Shown piece by piece: positions 42,642 to 51,517 of a stretch of 64,000 nucleotides of DNA. Both the position numbers and the translations under genes were made by a program. The notes under the pieces are model-generated. The model was not told where the DNA came from and did no database searches. It saw nothing but the letters and a program-made list of their open reading frames with translations. Each line of letters starts with the position of its first letter. The first letter of the stretch is position 1. The stretch covers positions 5,580,001 through 5,644,000 of the forward strand of contig NZ_CP090063.1 of assembly GCF_021391495.1 (NCBI RefSeq). The letters run 5' to 3'. The DNA comes from Amycolatopsis acidiphila (GTDB lineage Bacteria; Actinomycetota; Actinomycetes; Mycobacteriales; Pseudonocardiaceae).

Positions 42642-42901
42642 TCACGGTGTCGATTTTCGAGGTTCTGGAACGGCGCGGGACGTGGGTGCTGCTGAAGTTC
42701 GCCGCCACCTTCGCGGTGTTCATGCTGCTGCACCTGCTCCGGATTCCGCTCGTGCTGGTGGCGCGGGTACTCGAGGTCTGCCTCCGTCGCCTCAACGGGT
42801 TCGCCGCCCGGCTGGCTACCGCCCCGCCGCGGGGGCCGGTCAACCAGTTCTTCCAGCCCAGCAACGGTTTACGAGGGGAGGCTGTCAATGTCCACGCCTG
42901 A
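42638..42901 (+). CDS. Membrane-anchored small protein
   Basis: An 87-residue protein from GTG 42638 (GTG 42647 is also possible). One or two hydrophobic segments (WVLLKFAATFAVFMLLHLL, IPLVLVARVLEV) are followed by a basic stretch and a Pro-rich end. It overlaps the next gene by 14 bases. In copy 2 a G is lost in GGGGG (42831-42835), which fuses this frame to the following protein. Confidence 0.65.
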   Translation: MITVSIFEVLERRGTWVLLKFAATFAVFMLLHLLRIPLVLVARVLEVCLRRLNGFAARLATAPPRGPVNQFFQPSNGLRGEAVNVHA

Positions 42902-43235
42902 ACACAAACCCGCCACTACCGAGCCGAACGACCACATCGGACACGCCGCGGCATCCGCCGAGCTGCAGGCCCGGCAGGACCCGGACACCGCGCTCTATGC
43001 CCGCGTCACCACGCCGACTCGCACCACGCGCGTGATCTCGTGGCTGGGCTGGCACGTCGGCGAGTTGTCCGGCATCACCGGACCGGTCGTGTTCGGCGCC
43101 GCCGTGTCCAGCTGGTTCTACCTCGCCTCCGGCCTGGCCGCGCTGGGCTGGGCCGGGAACGAGCTGCGGCTTCGCCGCCAGCAGCACAACGCTTCGGCTA
43201 GGGCGACGTCCGCTGGGGACGGTGAGGTCAAGTGA
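42888..43235 (+). CDS. Transfer-operon membrane protein
   Basis: A 115-residue protein with an acidic soluble leader, then a hydrophobic region (GITGPVVFGAAVSSWFYLAS, GLAALGWAGNEL), probably two helices, and a basic tail. The ATG has GAGGGGAGG 6 bases upstream. It is likely a Spd-type component. Confidence 0.7.
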   Translation: MSTPEHKPATTEPNDHIGHAAASAELQARQDPDTALYARVTTPTRTTRVISWLGWHVGELSGITGPVVFGAAVSSWFYLASGLAALGWAGNELRLRRQQHNASARATSAGDGEVK

Positions 43236-43447
43236 CCCGGATTGCTGATATCGCCGGGTCCTGGACGGTGCTGGTCACCACCCCGGCCGGGGAGACCGTC
43301 GCCGCCGGGAACTGGCCGGACTTGAGCGAGGCCCACGGGTGGGCACGCGAGATCAATCAGGGCCAGTTGGCGCGGGTGCGCGGGTTGTTCCCCCTCGTGC
43401 TCGCCCGGGACCTCCGTATCGAGTTGGAGAGGGGTGTGTGGGGATGA
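43232..43447 (+). CDS. Small transfer-operon protein
   Basis: A 71-residue protein from GTG 43232: MTRIADIAGSWTVLVTTPAG, GNWPDLSEAHGWAREINQGQ. The fold looks like a short alpha-beta unit. It overlaps both neighbours by 4 bases. No family is recognised. Confidence 0.6.
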   Translation: MTRIADIAGSWTVLVTTPAGETVAAGNWPDLSEAHGWAREINQGQLARVRGLFPLVLARDLRIELERGVWG

Positions 43448-44589
43448 CCTGGCAGGAAGAACGCCGCGCGAACCGGCTGGTCGACGCTCAGATCCAGCGG
43501 GAGCAGGCCGCGGCCGCGGCTCAGGTCCGGATCGCCGAGCGGGCCGCGCTGGCGCAGCAGCGCCGGGCGGACGAGCACGCCCGCGCCGAGCAGGCGCGGG
43601 CCGATCGGGAGCAGCGAGCTGCCCGCCGCCGCGCCGCCGTGGTCGCGGCCCGGGTGTGGTTGGGCCGGTCGGTGGTGGAGCTCTTGATCTACCCGATTGC
43701 GCTGCTGTCGTTCGTGCTCGCCGCGCCAGCCATGGCCGCGTGGGGCAGCACCGTCTACGCCAGTGATCTCGGGGTGCTGTTGCCTGGGATCACCGAACTC
43801 GGGATGTGGGCGTTCGCGGTCGCGGTGCTGGTGTCGCGGCGGCGCCACCCGGAACGTCCGGTGGGCTGGCTGCAGCTGGGAGTGTGGGCGTTCGCCGCGG
43901 TGGCGTTCACCTCCAACCTGCTGCACGGCCTGGACACCCGGTGGGAGTCGGGCGTGGTCATGGGCATCGTGTCCGTCGCGGGGGTGGTCGCCCATCAGCT
44001 CACCTTGGCCGCTCCGCCCCTGTCGCGCCGGGAGCGGCAGGCGGCGCGGATCGAGAGGGCCGCGACCCGCAAGGTCGCCAAGGTGCGCCGCGCTGCCGTG
44101 GTGCACGCGGTTGCCGAGATCGACCCGGACGGGTCGGCCCGCCTGGTCTACGCGCCGGGCCGCTACGTCCTCGCTCGGCGAGGGCGCCTGGAAGCGGCGA
44201 TCGTGCCGGGCCTGCCCGTGGCCGGGGAGTCGGCCGACTGGGACCGGGAGTTCGCCGATCTGCTCGCGGTACAGGGCGCCGCGTGGGCGGCCGGGGAAGG
44301 TCCCGGGGTCGAGTCTGACCCGGCGCTGGGCGACTCGATCGAGGGCGGCACGGTGGCAACCCTCGACCGGGAGCCTGACCAGCAAAAATCGACCCCCAAC
44401 CGGCCTCGCGTCGCCGGGCGCAAGGTCCGCTCGATCGAGCAGCTCCGCGCCGAGCTGGACAAGGCGCTGAAAGCTCGCCCGGGCGCGGTCGACCCGACCT
44501 CTGCCGAGTCGATCCGCAAGGCCCTGCGCTGCTCCCCGAAGAGCGCACGGCAGCTTCGCGACGAACACCGCCAGGGAGGCAGCAAGTGA
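43444..44589 (+). CDS. DUF2637-like four-helix conjugation protein
   Basis: A 381-residue protein. Residues 1-70 form an alanine/arginine/glutamine-rich coiled coil. Residues about 80-104, 109-131, 142-162 and 168-190 are four transmembrane helices, the DUF2637 layout found next to FtsK-type pumps in AICEs. Residues 196-240 are basic and helical, and the C-terminus (SIEQLRAELDKALKARPG, SAESIRKALRCSPKSARQLR) looks like a DNA-binding helix-turn-helix. It probably sits in the membrane and guides DNA to the pump. The start at 43444 overlaps the previous stop; the pump gene overlaps its end. Confidence 0.82.
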   Translation: MTWQEERRANRLVDAQIQREQAAAAAQVRIAERAALAQQRRADEHARAEQARADREQRAARRRAAVVAARVWLGRSVVELLIYPIALLSFVLAAPAMAAWGSTVYASDLGVLLPGITELGMWAFAVAVLVSRRRHPERPVGWLQLGVWAFAAVAFTSNLLHGLDTRWESGVVMGIVSVAGVVAHQLTLAAPPLSRRERQAARIERAATRKVAKVRRAAVVHAVAEIDPDGSARLVYAPGRYVLARRGRLEAAIVPGLPVAGESADWDREFADLLAVQGAAWAAGEGPGVESDPALGDSIEGGTVATLDREPDQQKSTPNRPRVAGRKVRSIEQLRAELDKALKARPGAVDPTSAESIRKALRCSPKSARQLRDEHRQGGSK

Positions 44590-46781
44590 CCACCGATCAC
44601 CACGGCACAGAGCAGGAGTTGGCCCGCGTGCACTACCTCCCCAGCCGATCGGCCGACGCCACCCCGGCGACCTCGGACACCGAGGTGCTGGAGGGCGAGA
44701 TCATTACGGACGCCGACTACCGCGCGATGCAGAAGGCCAAGGCACTGCAGCGGTACGCCCTCTACCGCAAGGACGCGGTGACTGTGGCGCGCGGCGTGAA
44801 GACCGTCGCCACGCACGACCTCACCAAGGCGGCCGGCAAGACCCTGCTCGCCACGGGGCTGACGACGGTGCAGGGGTTCGAGTCCTGGGGAAAGCGGACC
44901 TGGGATGCCTCGACAATGGGTGTCTACCGGCGCCAGATCAAGGCCGCGGAAGCCATCGGAGACCGCGAGGCCCTGGCGGAGTGGATGGAGCGTAAAGAGG
45001 CCGCAGCGGAACGGCGACACAAGCGGCTGATGGACCTCCCCGCCCTGGCCAAGGGCGCGGCGAAGGTCATCATGGGCAGCCTGGCGGGATGTGTCGTCCT
45101 CACCCTGCTGGTTGGGCTGTTCGTGCAGCTGTCCGGGTCGGGCGAGTTCGTCCACGTCATCACCGGCGTTCTCTCGGCGATGCGGTGGGTGTTCACCGCA
45201 ATTGCTGTCGCGTGGACGCCGTTCCTGATGGCCCTGCCCGGCTTCGTCGTACTGGCCGCCTACCGGGAGGGCCGTCGCCGCGGCACGGCGCCGCGCTGGC
45301 TGGCGACCGCGGCGGAGGCGGACATGGACGCTGCGATCGATGAGACCACCATCGCTCGCGCGCTGGAGGCGCTGCGAATTCCGCAGATCGCCGCCTACCT
45401 CAAGCAGGGTTTGCCGCTGCAGTACCTCACCCCGGCCCGGGCGGACGGGCGCGGCACGCACGCCGTGCTCCGTCTCCCGGCTGGGGTGACCGCGGAGAAG
45501 ATCGCCCGCCGTCGCGCCGACCTCGCCACCGGGTTGCATCGGCTGGCGAAGGAGGTGTGGCCGACGACCGGGGCGGAGGCCGGAATCCTGGACCTGTGGG
45601 TGGCGGACAAGGGCGCCCTGGCCGAGGGTGCGGGAGCGTATCCGCTGCTCACCGATGGTGTGGTGGACGTGTTCAAGGGTGCCCCGTTCGGCAAGACCCT
45701 GCGGGGGACGCCGATCCTGGCGCCGCTGATGGAACGCAACACCATCTGTGGCGGCATGCCTGGGCAGGGCAAGTCCTCCGCCGCGCGGGTCATGATGGCC
45801 GGCGCCGCGCTCGACCCCACGGCGGAGCTACGCATTTGGGTCCCGGACGCCAACTTCGACTTCGAGGCGTTCCGGCCGCGCTGCTCCCGCTACGCCATGG
45901 GCGCCGAAGACGAGAAGATCGAAGAGATCCTGCACCACCTGCGGGAACTGCACGCCGAAGTGCAGGCCCGCGGGGAACTGCTGATCCGCTTCGAGGTGCC
46001 CGCGGTGACGCGGGAGCTGGCGTCGAAGAACGTCGGGTTACACCCGCTGTTCTGCCTGCTCGAAGAGGCCCACGTCGCGATCCAGCACCCAGTGTACGGG
46101 GCGGAGATTTCCAAGCTGCTGGTAGACATCGTGCGACTCGGGCGCAAGCGCGGCATTCACCTCATCGTCTCCACCCAAGCCCCCACGAAGGACTCCATGC
46201 CCCGCGACGTGACCCGCAACTGCTCCAACGGTGTCGCGTTTGCGGTCGGCGACCACGTGGCGAATGACGCGCTGCTGGGGCAGGGCGCCTACGCCGCAGG
46301 GCATCGGGCTACCGAGCTGATTCCCGGCACGGACAAGGGAACCGCGGTCGTGAAGGGCTTCACCGGAGAACGCTCGGACATCGTGCAGGTCTATTTCCTC
46401 GACGTGGCGCGGGAAAACGACCAGGTCACCCCAATTATTGAGCGGGCCATGTGCGCAATCGAGGAGCACGGGCAGGTGCCCGGCGCGGACCGCGCTGCAC
46501 CAGAGATCGAGGCTGCCCGCGACTTGCTGGAAGACCTGGACGCCGTGCTCGGCAACGACCCGGTGCCCGCCGCAGATGTTCCGGCGCTGTTGGCCAAGTA
46601 CGCCCCTGGTTGGCTGCCCTACAAGCGGCTCACCGGCAAGGCCCTGCGCGAGCAGTTGGCGAAGCAGCACGGGATCAAAGTCCCCTCCACCGGCAACCGC
46701 TGGCCCGTCGACCCGGTCACCGTGCGTGAAGCTCTCGCGAAGCAGGCCACGGTCGACCTCGACGCCGACGAGCAGTCGTGA
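44586..46781 (+). CDS. FtsK/SpoIIIE-type conjugative DNA translocase (TraB/TraSA-like)
   Basis: A 731-residue pump from GTG 44586. Near residues 158-185 and 200-220 lie hydrophobic segments (IMGSLAGCVVLTLLVGLFVQ, AVAWTPFLMALPGFVVLAAY). The motor domain has Walker A GGMPGQGKSS (about 389-398) and Walker B LFCLLEEAH (about 488-496), followed by GIHLIVSTQAPTKDSMP. The C-terminus is a winged-helix-like segment (KRLTGKALREQLAKQHGIKV) that in TraB proteins reads the clt repeats. In AICEs one such hexamer moves double-stranded DNA between hyphae. Repeats of CTAACTC just downstream are candidate target sites. Confidence 0.92.
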   Translation: MTTDHHGTEQELARVHYLPSRSADATPATSDTEVLEGEIITDADYRAMQKAKALQRYALYRKDAVTVARGVKTVATHDLTKAAGKTLLATGLTTVQGFESWGKRTWDASTMGVYRRQIKAAEAIGDREALAEWMERKEAAAERRHKRLMDLPALAKGAAKVIMGSLAGCVVLTLLVGLFVQLSGSGEFVHVITGVLSAMRWVFTAIAVAWTPFLMALPGFVVLAAYREGRRRGTAPRWLATAAEADMDAAIDETTIARALEALRIPQIAAYLKQGLPLQYLTPARADGRGTHAVLRLPAGVTAEKIARRRADLATGLHRLAKEVWPTTGAEAGILDLWVADKGALAEGAGAYPLLTDGVVDVFKGAPFGKTLRGTPILAPLMERNTICGGMPGQGKSSAARVMMAGAALDPTAELRIWVPDANFDFEAFRPRCSRYAMGAEDEKIEEILHHLRELHAEVQARGELLIRFEVPAVTRELASKNVGLHPLFCLLEEAHVAIQHPVYGAEISKLLVDIVRLGRKRGIHLIVSTQAPTKDSMPRDVTRNCSNGVAFAVGDHVANDALLGQGAYAAGHRATELIPGTDKGTAVVKGFTGERSDIVQVYFLDVARENDQVTPIIERAMCAIEEHGQVPGADRAAPEIEAARDLLEDLDAVLGNDPVPAADVPALLAKYAPGWLPYKRLTGKALREQLAKQHGIKVPSTGNRWPVDPVTVREALAKQATVDLDADEQS

Positions 46782-47064
46782 CGGGTTCCGAGTTAGGCCC
46801 GGCCGCTCCACACAGCACCGTGAAAACTGGCTCGGTCCGCTGCCTCGACGGCCTGGTCTAACTCGGCTAACTCCCTAACTTTCCGCAGATCAGCAGGCTA
46901 GTGACCCTACCTGGCCCGGCGAGTTAGAAACCTAACCCGCTTCCGACGATCTAACTCCCCAACTAACTCCAGAACCCGCCCCTGGGCGGCACCGGCAGAG
47001 GGTGCCCGCCACGGCACTCCCTACCCGAAAACCGTCACACATCGTCACTCCGGAAGGGTCTTCG
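46782..47064. repeat. CTAACTC repeat cluster (candidate clt or origin)
   Basis: A gene-free gap of 283 bases. Perfect CTAACTC occurs at 46858, 46867, 46951 and 46963, its complement GAGTTAG at 46790 and 46921, with near-copies CTAACTT (46875) and CTAACCC (46932). It lies between the pump gene and the primase gene, where either a transfer locus read by the pump or a replication origin would fit. Confidence 0.65.
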
Positions 47065-48006
47065 ATGGACACCCGCGACAACCTCACCCGCGCCGCCCTC
47101 GCAGCAGCGGAGCGCGGCTGGCACGTCTTCCCGCTCCGCCCGAACACCAAGCGACCCGCGCTCCACGGGCACACCAACTGCCCAGCCACCGGTCCCTGCT
47201 CGAACGGTCACCTCGGCTGGGAGCAGCGGGCCACCACCGACCCCGACCGCATCCGCGCAGCCTGGACCCTCGCCCCCTACAACATCGGACTCGCGACCGG
47301 GCCGTCCGGGTTGTGCGTGATCGACCTTGACGTGACCAAGCTCGGAGAGACCATCCCTGCCGAGTGGGCACGCCGGGGCGCCACCAGCGGGGAAGACGTG
47401 CTCGCGATCGTAGCCGAGCAGGCCGGACAGGAGCTGCCCGGCGACACCCTCACGATTCGGACCCCCTCCGGGGGACTGCACCTGTACTACGCGGCGCCTG
47501 ACGGCGCTGAGCTGCGCAAGACCGAGGGTGACCGCGGACACGGACTCGGCTGGAAAATCGACACCCGCGCCTGGGGTGGCTACGTGGTCGCGCCTGGCTC
47601 CACTATGGACGGACAGGCGTACGAGTACCTGTGTGACCGTGAGCCGGCGCCGCTGCCCGGCTGGCTCGCCGAGCGGCTCACCTCTGCATCGCTCCCGGCC
47701 GCGCCGGTGGTGCCCATCCGGCCGACTACTGGCCGGGCACGGTACCTGGAAGCCGCCATCCGCGCCGAGAGCGCCAAGGTCCACGCCGCGCCCAGCAGCC
47801 AGCGCAACGCCGCCCTCTACGCCGCCGCGGTCGCCCTCGGACAGCTCGTGGCCGGAGGTGCCCTCACCGAGGCCGAGCACGAAGCAGTGCTGCTGACCGC
47901 GGCCGGGCGACATCTCGCCGAAGGCGCCTATAACGAGCACCAAGCCCGCCAAACCATCGCCTCCGGCCTCCGCACCGGACGCAACCGCCCCCGGGTTGTG
48001 GCCTAA
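47065..48006 (+). CDS. Bifunctional DNA primase/polymerase (prim-pol)
   Basis: A 313-residue AEP-type prim-pol. HVFPLRPNTKRPALHGH is the family's entry motif, LCVIDLDVTK the metal-binding DxD, TPSGGLHLYY the sGH motif and IDTRAWGGYVVAPGS the last acidic/glycine block. It can start and extend DNA during element replication. The C-terminal 90 residues are helical. ATG 47065 has GGAAGGG 7 bases upstream. It pairs with the RepA-like ATPase at 48977; the two are normally adjacent but are split here by a reverse-strand gene. Confidence 0.93.
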   Translation: MDTRDNLTRAALAAAERGWHVFPLRPNTKRPALHGHTNCPATGPCSNGHLGWEQRATTDPDRIRAAWTLAPYNIGLATGPSGLCVIDLDVTKLGETIPAEWARRGATSGEDVLAIVAEQAGQELPGDTLTIRTPSGGLHLYYAAPDGAELRKTEGDRGHGLGWKIDTRAWGGYVVAPGSTMDGQAYEYLCDREPAPLPGWLAERLTSASLPAAPVVPIRPTTGRARYLEAAIRAESAKVHAAPSSQRNAALYAAAVALGQLVAGGALTEAEHEAVLLTAAGRHLAEGAYNEHQARQTIASGLRTGRNRPRVVA

Positions 48007-48014
48007 TGAGTCAT

Positions 48015-48845
48015 TCACACGAAGAACTCCATGATATTCCTAGTCCGCTCGAACTCACGTCGGGGCAACGGGTCAGGAATATTGTTAATTCGATCAACGG
48101 CCGCATCACCGATTACGCCAGCTTTTTGCAATTCAGTAATAAGTGTGTCGAGCTTTATCGAGGCAATAACCGACTGTTCTTGCAGGCGCGTCATCGCTGG
48201 TTCGTAGGCTGGCTGATCATTGGACTCGTCGTCTTCGTACGGAACGAACACGAGACAGTGCCGAACACCCTCACTGCCAGGTTCCCACAGGCATCGCCCG
48301 AATCTCATCTTAGCGGGGGCAGATTTAACCCCAACAAGCGTCACATCGAAGTAGCGATGCTCGCGATCACCGACGAATCGGCGATCCTGGAGTACGTTTT
48401 CCAGCTTCTTGTGCGTCTCTGGGTCAACTTGAGCGAGTATTTCCATCATGTACAGGCCGGAAGCCATCTCGATAGGCTGCCAACGCTCGGGAACAAGCGT
48501 GAGCCCTTCGAACAGGACTTTCTCAAGGACAAGTTCTTCACGCTCTTCCAATTCGATCGAGTGGGTATACGTCGAGACTTTCTCGCTGGATCGATAGGAG
48601 TAGTTGTTCCGAGCCACCTTCCACTTGCCACCTCCGGTGTCCGAGAGAATCGCTTCATCGAACCCAGTCGAGGCCAACTCCTCCTGAAGCTGCTCGTGTT
48701 GCTCATCTCCCTGGGTAACGACGGTAACGGCAAGACGTCGAAGAAGTTTTTCCGTGTGAGGCGAAATCGACGGCTCAAGTTCTTCGAACCCGAGATGCGG
48801 GCACGGCTCACCAAGCAGGACAAGCGTTACATCGGGGTTGGACAC
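48015..48845 (-). CDS. Unrecognised protein inserted between replication genes
   Basis: A 276-residue soluble protein from GTG 48845 (GAGAGGA 6 bases upstream; a TTG at 48884 is less likely): MSNPDVTLVLLGEPCPHLGF, then mixed alpha-beta text, a charged middle (SIELEEREELVLEKVLFEGL), HRYFDVTLVGVKSAPAKMRF and a helical end. No motif I know is present; there is no signal peptide or membrane helix. Base composition is less GC-rich than the flanks and it points against the operon, which marks it as acquired cargo. It separates prim-pol from the ATPase. A defence or stability role is possible but unproven. Confidence 0.7.
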   Translation of the reverse strand: MSNPDVTLVLLGEPCPHLGFEELEPSISPHTEKLLRRLAVTVVTQGDEQHEQLQEELASTGFDEAILSDTGGGKWKVARNNYSYRSSEKVSTYTHSIELEEREELVLEKVLFEGLTLVPERWQPIEMASGLYMMEILAQVDPETHKKLENVLQDRRFVGDREHRYFDVTLVGVKSAPAKMRFGRCLWEPGSEGVRHCLVFVPYEDDESNDQPAYEPAMTRLQEQSVIASIKLDTLITELQKAGVIGDAAVDRINNIPDPLPRREFERTRNIMEFFV

Positions 48846-48976
48846 GCAAAATCCTCTCACGGGGTTGGCATTCTGCTCCTTCAATCGCTCCCCGCTGCAG
48901 TTTCGTTTCTATCCACCGCCAGTCCAGTACGACGCCTCGAAGTCCACGCGTTGATTGCCGAAGGGAGCAACTGATC

Positions 48977-50028
48977 ATGCCTGCCCCCGCGCACTGTCGC
49001 CGGTCCCGGAGCAACCAGCCCGCAAGACCCGCTGGACTGACGCCGAACTGATGGCCGTGGACTTCCCGGAACCGCGCTGGGCCGTGCCCGGCCTGCTCTG
49101 CGAAGGACTCAACCTGCTCGCCGGGGCGCCGAAGCTTGGCAAGTCCTGGCTGTCACTCGGTCTGGGCGCCGCCATCGCCAACGGCGACCCCGCGCTCAAC
49201 GCAATCGACGTCGAGCGCGGGCCAGTGCTGTACTGCGCCCTGGAGGACACCGGACGCCGGTTGCAGCGCCGCCGCCGTCAGATGCTCGCGGCCGGAGGCC
49301 GGGCGGCGCCCCTGCTGACGTTGGAGACCGCGTGTCCGACGATGGCGCACGGCGGGGAAGCGCTGCTGTGTGAGTGGCTCGACGCCAACCCGCACGCGCG
49401 GCTGGTCATCGTCGACACCTTCGCCAAGATGCGTGGCGCAGACCCGGCCGGCATGTCCGCCTACGCCGCGGACTACGCCGCTGCGGTGCGGTTCAAGACC
49501 CTGGCCGACCACTACAACGTGCCGTTCCTGCTCATCCACCACGTCCGCAAGCAAGGCGCCGAGGACTTCCAAGACATGGTGTCCGGCACGAACGGGCTGA
49601 CCGGTGCGGTGGACGCCACGCTCGTGCTCAAACGGACGCGAGGGCAGGCGGACGGGGTGCTGCACGTGACCGGCCGCGACGTCGAAGAGGCCGAATACGC
49701 CATGAGCTTCGACGCCACCTCCGGCGCCTGGACCAAGCTCGACGGTCCCGCCGGGGATTACCAGATGCACGACACCCGCGCGCTGCTCACCCGATTCGTG
49801 CGCGAGTACCCCGGCAGCAAACCCGCCGCCATCGCCGACGCGTTGCAGCTCAACTCGAACAGTGTCCGGCAGACCCTCTCTCGCATGGCCAAGGACGCCC
49901 AGGTCCGGGCCGCACCTGGCGGGACCTACTTCCCCACCGAAGGCGCGAGTGACAGCGACAGCTGCCCACCCCTGTCACAGCTGTCACTCCGTCACTCAAC
50001 CGCCGGTGACCAGCACGAACAGGAGTGA
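48977..50028 (+). CDS. RepA-like AAA ATPase/helicase, start probably frameshifted
   Basis: An AAA_25 (KaiC/DnaB-type) ATPase: GAPKLGKSW is Walker A, LVIVDTFAKM Walker B, and LLIHHVRKQGA with DMVSGTNGLTGAVDAT sensor-like motifs; the C-terminus is a winged helix (SKPAAIADALQLNSNSVRQT). It serves as the replicative helicase of the element. The open frame begins upstream at TTG 48955, but a good site (GAAGGGAG, then ATG 48977) is one frame off. Reading six C instead of five at 48984-48988 gives MPAPRALSPVPEQPARKTRW, in frame with the rest. A C lost in this run, by error or mutation, is the simplest reading. Confidence 0.85.
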
Positions 50029-50099
50029 CAGCACGAGTGACGCCCCGCCCACCTGTCACAACCGCCCAACCGCCTACCGCCACGCCGAGGGGGAACGCG

Positions 50100-50321
50100 A
50101 TGGACACACCACCCGGGATGCTGGACCGGCACCTGTACCGGATCACCGAAGCCATGCGCTTGCTGTCGATGAGCCGATCCGTCATCTATGAGCAGATCCG
50201 CGCCGGACGGCTGCTGTCAGTCAAGCAGGGACGTGCCCGGCTCATCCCAGCTCAGGCGATCACCGCCTACGTGCAACTACTCATCAACGAAACGGAGGGT
50301 GTCAATGGCCAAGCGGCGTAG
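50100..50321 (+). CDS. xis: Excisionase (Xis)
   Basis: A 73-residue helix-turn-helix protein of the HTH_17 type: YRITEAMRLLSMSRSVIYEQ, IRAGRLLSVKQGRARLIP, AITAYVQLL. It is the usual partner of AICE integrases and bends att DNA for excision. ATG 50100 has GAGGGGG 6 bases upstream, so it is chosen over a longer frame from 50025. The integrase gene overlaps its end by 17 bases. Confidence 0.9.
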   Translation: MDTPPGMLDRHLYRITEAMRLLSMSRSVIYEQIRAGRLLSVKQGRARLIPAQAITAYVQLLINETEGVNGQAA

Positions 50322-51462
50322 CCGAGGGGACGGTGGACTCTACTGGTCGGAGTCCCGTCAACGCTGGATCGCTGAGGTCACGACCGGCTACACCCCGGCC
50401 GGGAAGCGCATCGTCCGCAAGGCCAGCGGTAAGACCAAGACCGAGGCCAAGGACAAGCTCAAGGAACTAGTGCGGGACCTCGACGACGGCCTGCCAACTG
50501 GTCCGGCCGGATACACCGTCGCGGAGGCGGTAAGCAACTGGCTCACCTACGGCCTCAGCGGCCGCCATCCCGAGACGGTGAAGAACTACCGCTACCTCGC
50601 GGACGGGCACCTCCTGCCACTGCTGGGCAAGCGGAAGCTTCGGGAGTTGTCCGCTGAGGATGTGGACGAGTGGCTTGCCGACGTGGCCACGCGGGTCAGC
50701 ACCCGCACCCTCCGGCTGCTGCACTCGATCCTGAACCGCTCCGTTAGGCATTCCCAGGCTCGCGACAAGGTTAAGCGCAATGTCGTAGCGCTCTGTGAGA
50801 TCCCGACCGGGCAGGAAGGCAGGCCGTCAAAGTCGCTTAACTTCGAGCAGGCGGAAGCTGTGCTAAAAGCGGCGGAGAACTCGCACCTTCACGCCTATGT
50901 CGTGCTTTCACTACTGATTGGCGCTCGTACGGAAGAATTGCGCGCGCTCACTTGGAACCATGTGAACCTCGGCGTGCATGTTGGCTCCAACTCGCCCACT
51001 GTGCACTCTATCAGCGTCTGGCGTTCGGTCCGCGCTGGGGGTGACACGAAAACCAGAAAATCCCGACGGACGTTGGCGATGCCAATACGATGCGTAGTCG
51101 CATTACGACTCCACCGAATTCGGCAAGCAGAAGCAAAGCGTCAGGCCGGACAGAAGTGGGAAGATCATGACCTGGTCTTCACATCGTCAGCGGGCACCCC
51201 ACTCGACGCACACAACGTAAGGCGTGACTTTCGTCAGGTTATCAAGTCTGCTGGCCTCACGCCGAAGGAGTGGACGCCTCGCGAGATGCGGCACAGCTTC
51301 GTGTCACTGCTTTCAGACTCGGGCGTCCGACTGGAGGATATCGCCCGGTTGTGTGGACACAGTGGGACCGCTGTGACAGAACAGGTTTATCGCCATCAAA
51401 TTCGCCCAGTGATACTGGAGGGCGCGACCGCTATGGACCGCATCTTCGCACCAAATCAATAA
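50305..51462 (+). CDS. int: Tyrosine-type site-specific integrase
   Basis: A 385-residue recombinase: arm-binding N-terminus (GDGGLYWSESRQRWIAEVTT), SAM-like core domain, and catalytic domain with Arg in IGARTEELRAL, Lys in the strand before, WTPREMRHSFVSLLSD (box II, where Arg replaces the usual first His), RLCGHSGTAV (third His) and VYRHQIRP (nucleophilic Tyr). It integrates and, with Xis, excises the element at the tRNA-Pro 3' end. It lies 1.3 kb from the right att border. GGAGGGTGTCA precedes the ATG. Confidence 0.95.
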   Translation: MAKRRSRGDGGLYWSESRQRWIAEVTTGYTPAGKRIVRKASGKTKTEAKDKLKELVRDLDDGLPTGPAGYTVAEAVSNWLTYGLSGRHPETVKNYRYLADGHLLPLLGKRKLRELSAEDVDEWLADVATRVSTRTLRLLHSILNRSVRHSQARDKVKRNVVALCEIPTGQEGRPSKSLNFEQAEAVLKAAENSHLHAYVVLSLLIGARTEELRALTWNHVNLGVHVGSNSPTVHSISVWRSVRAGGDTKTRKSRRTLAMPIRCVVALRLHRIRQAEAKRQAGQKWEDHDLVFTSSAGTPLDAHNVRRDFRQVIKSAGLTPKEWTPREMRHSFVSLLSDSGVRLEDIARLCGHSGTAVTEQVYRHQIRPVILEGATAMDRIFAPNQ

Positions 51463-51517
51463 TTCAGGCCCGGACAGGATGCGTCCAACTCGGGGGCGAT
51501 GTGAAATAATAGCTGAC

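Noticed and set aside
43357..44568. A 403-codon minus-strand frame (and its twin at 61125-62336)
   Set aside because: Antisense shadow of the DUF2637-like gene; no start signal and no recognisable domain.
44163..45539. A 458-codon minus-strand frame (and its twin at 61931-63307)
   Set aside because: It lies antisense to the DUF2637-like and FtsK genes and is a high-GC shadow frame with low-complexity Arg/Gly/His composition.
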